Positions 57,892 to 64,000 of a stretch of 64,000 nt of DNA are shown piece by piece. The notes beneath the pieces were generated by a model that was not told the DNA's origin, ran no database searches, and was given only the letters and a program-made list of their open reading frames with translations. The stretch is taken from positions 80,051,607 through 80,115,606 of the forward strand of contig CM061065.1 of the NCBI GenBank assembly GCA_030762895.1. The letters run 5' to 3'. Source of the DNA: Sophora flavescens. Taxonomy: Eukaryota > Streptophyta > Magnoliopsida > Fabales > Fabaceae. The stretch's first letter is position 1, and each line of letters begins with the position of its first letter. The translations under genes were made by a program, and so were the position numbers.

Positions 57892-59397
57892 TTACTCACA
57901 GGTGAAAGTCTTTATTTTGTCAAGGCTTGGAACCATTATTTTTAATTTAGCTAAATGTGGGTGTCCCAAGCGCTCATGAAGGAGTTTTGGTGATGTGGCA
58001 GCACTGCAAACCCAAGCAGGATTAGGCTTAAGGTAGTAAAGACCGTGAGATTCATGTCCTACGCCAATCGTTCGACCCGTACCACGTTCCTGTATGACAA
58101 AGGAGTTAGCATCAAATGTTACTGAACAATTATGAGAACGAGTAAGTTGGCTGAGAGATATTAAATTGAAAGGACAACCAGGTATGAACAAAACCGATTT
58201 TAAAGACAGAGAAGAAGAGGGTGATACATGACCAATTCCTTTTGCTGCAACTCTAGAACCATCAGCTAGAGTAATGAAATGAGGAATTTCAGGAGGAGAA
58301 ATGGATGAAAATAAGGAACCATTACCAGCAATGTGATCAGAGGCACCTGAATCAATTATCCATGGACTTTGATCATTACCAGATCTAGAAACACAAGCAA
58401 TAGAGTTATGAGCTCCTATAGCAGACGATGTTTGAGATTCCTTGGCAGCCTTTAGCTGGAGGTACTCTAGGTAATCAGCTTCTGAAAATTTTCTCTCTGG
58501 TGTTTCGGACTTAGAAATATTCACAGATTTTCCGGGGAATCCATGAAGGGAGTAGCAAGTGTCTTGAGAATGGCCCATTCGTTTGCAATAGGAACACTGA
58601 GGGCGACCTCCTCTTCCAACTCGTCCTCCACTGTTTGCATGACCTCCTCTCCCCCCTCGATTGGAAACCATGTCAGAAGTTTCGAAACTGTCAACTGAAT
58701 TTCCTTCTGTTCTTGATGAGGGAACCCGAAGGAGTCGAGTAATCAGATTTTCTAATGAAGGAACTTCTTGGCCAGTTAAGACTTAATCGCGAACATGATC
58801 AAAATCCGGATGCATTCCTCGTAGAATCAACACCATATACAGGTTATCAAGTTTCTTCTTCATGTCTTCGAGTTTATCAGCTTCCAAGGATAATTTTAAC
58901 TCCTCAACTGCTGATTGGGCTTTCGAAACATAGGCAACCATGTCATGATCAGTTTGTTTAAGAGTGGCCAATTTTTGGGCAGCATCATACAATCGTTGAA
59001 TGTCATTAGCAAAGACACTTTAAGCCTTTTTCCAGAAAGAGTGACAAGTTTTGAAGGCTCTGAAATTTGTGAGGATGGCTGGCTCCACAGATTGCCACAA
59101 GAGAGCACAAAGTTGATAGTCAAGTTTCTTCCATTGCTTACAATTTTCTTCTGAAATATTCTCTGAGGACTTTTCCAGATGTTCATAATATCCTTGACCA
59201 AGAAACCAAAGTTCTACAGAGGCTGACCATGCAAAATAATTTTTACCATTCAATTTCTCTGAAGTAATTGTAGGCGTTCCAAAGATGGAGAAGGCAGGAC
59301 CGTCATTTTTCTGTGAGGTAGAAGCCATCTTAACACCTGAGAATGAGAAGAGACCAGCAGCAGCAAGGAACCAGAAACGAATAAAAAAAAGACCCAC
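57892..59397 (-). pseudogene. Copia B gag and protease
   Basis: The probable start MASTSQKNDGPAFSIFG lies near 59325. SEKLNGKNYFAWSASVELWF is the DUF4219/UBN-type N-terminal copia gag. After two frameshifts come RLYDAAQKLATLKQ, LVLILRGMHPDFDHVRD-type residues and a GRGGR-rich segment. The zinc knuckle CSYCKRMGHSQDTC lies near 58580. The protease has WIIDSGASDHIAGNGSLF near 58350 and LLHERLGHPHLAKLK near 57960. Confidence 0.85.
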
Positions 59398-59825
59398 TTG
59401 TCAAAGAGTCAGAGAATCGAAGAACCGACCCCCTAGACAGGAAGAGGAGACGCCGGCGAGCAGATCTGGGCGAGCGTGCGGTGGCTCCGACGTCAGGAAG
59501 GTGGTGCGTGGTTTGCACGCGTCGACAGGGAGGAGTGCATGTGGGGGCGCGTGGGGACGTTTCCGGTGACGAGTCTCCGGTGGACGGCCGATCGGTGGCT
59601 GCTGAGTGGTTTTCTGGCGGAGGTGGATACTGGGCTGGCCAGTGACGGGGACTTGGGACCTTGAGCTTGCTGTTTAGGTATATGGAAAGAGATGTGTTCG
59701 TTAAAAAAATGGGTTTTGCTGACCAGAAGCAGAAACCTTAAAGGACAACCAACTTGGCTCTTGATACCATTTTGAAAGACTTGGACATAATTTAGATAAA
59801 CCGCAATTAAGGCGGATTTCCAACA

Positions 59826-61412
59826 AGAACCAACTTTAACAGTGAAAATCCAACGACAAGCTACAGGAGTTTTACCTGGAGGGAGATGGACCAACTCCCA
59901 AGTACCATTAGTATGAAGTGCAGTCATCTCATCCACCATTGCCTGATGCCATAGTGGTGTTAGGAATAGAAACAGGAGACAAAGAGGATATAAAAGCACA
60001 ATATGGAGTGGACAAGCGATGGTAACTAAGAAAGTTATAAATAGGATGAGGATTACGAGTGGAACGAGTACCTTTTATAATGGCAATGGGTAGATGATCA
60101 CTAGGCGATGGATCTGTAGTAAGAGGAGGTGCTGGAGCAGGAAATGAGTCGGGTTATAAATTGTATGGGGAGCATCACCCACTATGCGACCTCTGCGATG
60201 AAAAACCTGTAAGGGCCTGGGGGCAATGGTGGCTGGAGAAGGATCGTGAGCTGTAGTGGCTGGAGAAGGATCGAGAGCAGTAGGTTCCCCGGGTTTGTTG
60301 GAGTCAAATGACATCAAAGGAGGAAATTGTGGAAGTGGTAGAATCTCTGTCATGGATGGAGGAGGAGTCGAGGAAGATGAAGGATAAAAAAAAGAAGACT
60401 CGAAGAAGGTGACATCAGCAGAAAGGTAATACCTGTTAGTATCGGGAGAGTAACATTTGTAACCTTTATGAACACGAGAATACCCAAGGAATATACATTT
60501 GAGTGACTTGGCTGACAACTTGTCCTTTCCAGGTGCCATATTATGAACGTGGAGTAAGGGAATATGCTGCCTGGTCAGGAAAAAGTATGGAATGAGGAGG
60601 CTTATGTTGCAGAACAGAAGATGGCATGCGATTAATAAGATAACAGGCAGTAATGACAACATCCCCCAAAAGCGAGTGGGAACATTATGATGGAGCAAAA
60701 GGGTGCAAGTTGTCTCAATCAGATGTCTATTCTTTCGCTCAGCAACCCCATTTTTTTGAGGTGTATAAACACATGAAGACTGATGTATAATTCCATGAGA
60801 AGACATGGAATGAATGAAAGCTGTGGAAAAATACTCAGGTGCATTGTCACTTCTTAGTACTTGAATATTTGTATGAAATTGATTTCTAATTTCAGTACAA
60901 AAGGTCTCAAAAATGGATAAAACTTCAGATCGACTCTTCATTAAATATAACCAATTACAACGAGAATAATCATCAATCAAAGTTACAAAGTACTGAAATC
61001 CAGATATAGAGACAACACGACTAGGACCCCAAATATCAGAGTGAACAAAAGCAAAAGGAGACGTAGCCCGATTATTGACACGCTTAGGAAAAGACATTCT
61101 AGACTGTTTACCAAATTGACACGACTCACAATTAAGATTTGACAAAGATGAAAGACCAGGAACCATCTTTTGAAGCTTAGATAAGCTCATATGTCCTAAA
61201 CGGTTGTGGAGAAGCTCTGGGGATGAAGTAGTAGTGCAGGCAACAGATGGTGATGAAAGATAGTACAAACTCTGTGACTCATGTCCTGTGCCAACCACCT
61301 GTCCCGTACTGCGATCCTGAATAACAACAGAATTGTCAGAAAAGGTGACATTGCAATTTAAGGTACGGGTCAAAAGACTAACAGACACAAGATTAAATGG
61401 ACAATTAGGAAG
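59826..61412 (-). pseudogene. Copia A integrase region
   Basis: The minus strand reads LLTRTLNCNVTFSDNSVVIQ, LLHNRLGHMSLSKLQKMVP, CESCQFGKQSRMSFPKRV, FVHSDIWGPSRVVSISGF and LRSDNAPEYFSTAF. It continues with YTPQKNGVAERKNRHLIE and KCIFLGYSRVHKGYKCY. This is a nearly complete copia integrase with frameshifts near 60610 and 60150. The linker to RT is Pro/Ser-rich with a duplicated DPSPATTAH-type unit. Confidence 0.88.
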
Positions 61413-62058
61413 TGTTAATGTATATAGGTTTTTCTTTATTAGTTATTTTGTTGTTATCTAGTCAGGGCCAATAGGCTAAGGCCCATGACTCGTAGACATG
61501 TATTTACATAGTTTGTTTTTCCCCTAAGTTCAATTAATGATGAGAAATAGAAACATTATTCACATGGTATCTAGAGCCAAAAACCCTAGGTTGGATTAAA
61601 ACTCAGATTCCGGCGACTGACCTCTCCGGCGAGCTCAACCCAGATTCCGGCGACTCCTCCGGTGACTTTTCCGGCGTGCCTCCGCTCTCACCGCCGGTAC
61701 CGCCGTGTTCGTCTCCTCACCGCCGGCCCATCCCTGTGGACGTCATCCAGAACCATGCCACCACGCGCCTCCACTCGCCGCCACAAGCTCCGGTCGCCAT
61801 TTTCGCTCTCCGGCAGATTTCCTCCTTTGCAGCACGTGTCTGTCCTCACCGCCACCACGGTTGTGCTCGCCTCACTCCGGCGAGTCTGACCCAGTGGTCA
61901 GTTTTTCCTCCGTCGTCGTCAGCCGCCATTGGCCGCCGCGCCAGCCGCCGTCCATCACTGCTGACTTTTCTGGTCTGGCTGTTTTTGTGTTTGTTCTATT
62001 TTTGGGGTCTGTTTCTCCCACTTCCACCTCTAAAAGTCTATTAGAAGTTCAAGAATAT
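61413..62058 (+). mobile_element. Copia C: LTR and leader of a plus-strand element, then cut
   Basis: The LTR 61413-61564 (152 bp) runs TGTTAATGTATATAGG...AACATTATTCACA and is followed by the primer site TGGTATCTAGAGCC. A GC-rich leader (61580-62040) with open but unrecognised frames follows. At about 62059 the minus-strand copia D LTR begins, so gag and pol of copia C, if present, are to the right of the window. Confidence 0.8.
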
Positions 62059-64000
62059 TGAAAGAAAGAATATTGAAAGAAAGAATAGAAGGGAGATAAC
62101 TTTCATTATTGAGAAAACTGAGTTACAATTACAGAGAGCTACTGCTTTGTATATATAGCAGAAACTAGACAGTTATTGCCAAGATAACAAAATGAGGCAG
62201 TTGCAAATCGAATAAATGATTGCATTGCTAAGCTGAACTAAACTAACAGAATGAGCATAACTAACAATTAATCGAAACCGAACTATCTCTAACATTCCCC
62301 ATATAAGTTCAGGGAGGTTTTCCAAAGGAGTGCTTATCAAACACTCGAGTTTATCTCTTAGTATGCTGAATCTTGAGGATGAGAGAGGTTTGGTGAGCAA
62401 ATCAGCCCACCGATCTTGAGCAGAACATGAGTGACACTTAAGTCGTGATTTAACACTTTCTCTCGAACAAAGAAAATGTCTAGCTCCATATGTTTGGTTC
62501 TGGAATGCAGAACGAGATTGTGAGCCGGTGATACAAGTGCTTAGATTATCACATAGGATTCTAGGAGTATGAATTTTAACCTTGATTCCGAAAGGAGAGA
62601 TTGTATGCAAAGGATTTCAGCACTCAAGGCTGCCATACTTCGTGACTCGGCTCAAAGATCGACCTAGCAACAAGAGTCTGTTTCTTAGACCACCAAGAAA
62701 TAAGATTGGGACCAAGGTACACACAGCACGTAAGTAGATCGCCTATCATCTCGGATCGGATGCCCAATCAAGCATCACGTAACCCGGTTAGGGTTAAGGG
62801 GGCATGAGTGGCAAAGCAGTGAATGAGAAGTCCATGATGCAAGGTACCCTTTAGGTACCTTAAAATGCGTTTTCATGCCTTTCCAATGCTCCTCCAATGG
62901 CCGAGATAAGAATTGACAAACTTTATTCACTGAGTAGGATATTTACGGCCTTGTAAGTGTTGCATACCGCAAGGCTCCAACAATTGATCGAAACAAAGAA
63001 GGATCGGGGACATAGTCAGCCCCTAGTTTAGACAGGTTTCAGATTAGCAACCATAGGCGTATTGATGCTCTTTGCAGACTCCATCTTAGCTTTGGACAAA
63101 GCAAATCACGAATGTACTTTGTTTGAGAAAGAAGTAGAGCACCATTGGGTAGATGAGTAACCTCTATGCCCGTAAAATAGTCAAGTTACCTAGTTGTTTC
63201 AGTGGCAAATTTCAATTCGTGGCTTCAATGAGACTCGAATGTGAGAAAGAGAGTTTCCTGTGACAAGTATGTCATCAACATATACCAAAATTAGAATGCA
63301 GTAGGTGGCGGTGTGTAGGAAAAAGAGTGAAGGATCACATTTGCTTGCCACAAAGCCTTTGAGTAGAAGAGCAGTTTTCACCTTTCAAACCAGCCCCTGG
63401 GTGCCTGTTTGAGGCCATATAGGGCCTTGTGTAATCTGGCAGACTAGTGTTTTGTCTCGCCACCTCAAACCTGGGGGTTGTTGCATGTAGATTTCTTCAT
63501 GTAGGGAGCCATTTAAAAAGGCATTGTTCACATCTAACTCGCCGTATAGGCGCCTACAAGATACTCGCAATGGTCAAGACACGATCATAATAAAGGATTG
63601 GTTTAACAACAGGGGGAAAAGGTTTCCGTAAAGTCGGTGCCAGTTTTTTGATGAAAACCCTTGGCAACAAGTCGGGCCTTGTACTTATTAACACCGCCAT
63701 CGGGGTTCTCTTTGACCGGAACACCCATTTGCAACCAATAGGAGTTACGTGTGGTGGAGAGGGAACCAAAGTCCAAGTGTGGTTGTTGAGTAAGGCATCA
63801 TATTCAGTTTTCATGGCTGCAGCCCAATGGGGAGCAACTAAGGCCTGTTTAAAGAGGTTGGTTCTGTGGAAGTTAAAAGAAGGGTAGGTGAAGTCTAGGC
63901 ATAACAATACCCGATTTGGACCTTGTTTGCATAGGATGTGTGTTTTGAGGGAGAGATGGAGGATGAGAGGACTCATTTGGTGAGGGCTCGGACAAGTTTC
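62059..64000 (-). mobile_element. Copia D: decayed minus-strand copia element, continues past the window
   Basis: The 3' LTR is at about 62059-62294, ending on the plus strand ...ATCTCTAACA with a weak polypurine tract (ATATGGGGAA) beyond. Pol fragments follow in many frames: QDRWADLLTKPLSSSRF (RNase H end, near 62370), CDNLSTCI, ASKCDPSLFFLHTATY with LVYVDDILVTGNS (near 63280), DVNNAFLNGSLHEEIYMQQP (63530) and PIGCKWVFRSKR (63720). Roughly one frameshift per 100-150 bp makes it clearly dead. Its RT resembles that of the 23065-27762 element more than that of copia A or B. Confidence 0.82.

Larger units (their letters stand above)
54989..59825 (-). mobile_element. Copia B: Ty1/copia element inserted in copia A
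   Basis: The perfect target duplication AGAAC is at 54984-54988 and 59826-59830; removing the element rejoins copia A at VKVGS|DGQVDRLKARL. The left (3') LTR extends from TGTTGAAAGACTTGGAC at 54989 to about 55188. The right (5') LTR is only 56 bp (59770-59825), sharing the first ~35 bases and then ending AAGGCGGATTTCCAACA, so the two LTRs are grossly unequal. The minus-strand primer site is TGGTATCAAGAGCC (left of 59770). Gag and all pol domains are present in order with several frameshifts. Confidence 0.88.
52965..61412 (-). mobile_element. Copia A: Ty1/copia element in GYP2, interrupted by copia B and copia C
   Basis: The 3' LTR (minus orientation) is short, 52965-53076 (112 bp, TGTTAGAATGTTAGG...CACTTTCTACA), with the polypurine tract TTGAGGGGGAG next to it. 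The left flank is AAATG (52960-52964). RNase H and RT run 53084-54988, RT continues at 59826-59960, and integrase back to GAG-pre-integrase at 60000-61412. There the copia C LTR cuts it inside protease/pre-integrase. The rest (gag, 5' LTR) lies beyond the window. Copia A contains an internal tandem duplication of about 530 bp in RT. Confidence 0.85.

Noticed and set aside
59285..59664. Plus-strand Arg/Gly-rich frames beside copia B gag
   Set aside because: Antisense of the GC-rich 5' leader of copia B between its primer site and gag start.
61662..62061. Three overlapping Pro/Ser/Arg-rich plus-strand frames
   Set aside because: GC-rich leader of copia C after its primer site; three competing frames and no known domain. 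Similar GC-rich leaders follow the primer sites at 29400-29560 and 47740-48000.

Overview
The window is plant nuclear DNA, almost certainly from a dicot. Evidence: GT-AG introns in a RING-H2 gene, broken exons of the plant-specific MLO and CAMTA families, a plant-type ER calcium pump exon, and dense LTR retrotransposons primed from initiator tRNA (PBS TGGTATC...). A legume is my guess from the general look of the repeats; I cannot prove it from sequence alone. I recognise only one gene that looks intact: a RING-H2 E3 ubiquitin ligase at 12445-13578 (four exons, 264 aa). Nearly everything else is transposons, their debris and captured gene fragments.

Layout. 1-4250: GC-rich, unassigned sequence, a short hairpin and degenerate 'GGGACCAAATTG' repeats. 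4251-8521: a 4.27-kb TG...CA-bounded, non-coding element that looks like a long solo LTR, with perfect flanking target duplications and an internal minisatellite. 8530-11430: AT-rich DNA with a tRNA-derived SINE (9529-9764) flanked by a 17-bp duplication. 11430-13578: a tandemly duplicated promoter and the RING gene. 13637-17714: a rearranged copia element whose gag/protease half is inverted and carries an ER Ca2+-ATPase exon. 19087-20429: a short non-autonomous copia-like element.

21820-36787: a Ty3/gypsy element (here GYP1, plus strand) split by a copia element (23065-27762) and by a non-autonomous copia-like element (28914-36234); the latter contains a pol-less Tat/Athila-like gypsy element (29563-35065). 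GYP1 ends abruptly in its reverse transcriptase, next to a 466-bp foldback MITE (36815-37280). 37313-41564: a minus-strand copia element beside an RNase H-domain pseudogene. 42300-44720: gene-fragment territory in which a broken MLO gene is fused to a broken CAMTA CG-1 domain.

45173 to the right edge: a second gypsy chromovirus (GYP2, minus strand) invaded by a 5'-truncated non-LTR element, a plus-strand copia element (47421-51587) and a minus-strand copia (copia A, from 52965). Copia A carries copia B (54989-59825) and is cut by copia C (61413), which is cut by copia D (62059 to the end). The right half is therefore a four-level nest (GYP2 > A > C > D). Target-site duplications could be read for most insertions and give the order of events. 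No CRISPR array, rRNA gene or functional tRNA gene was seen. I found no clear new biological system. The most unusual items are the MLO::CAMTA fusion, the Ca2+-ATPase exon flanked by 23-bp direct repeats inside a half-inverted retrotransposon, and a family of pol-less elements.
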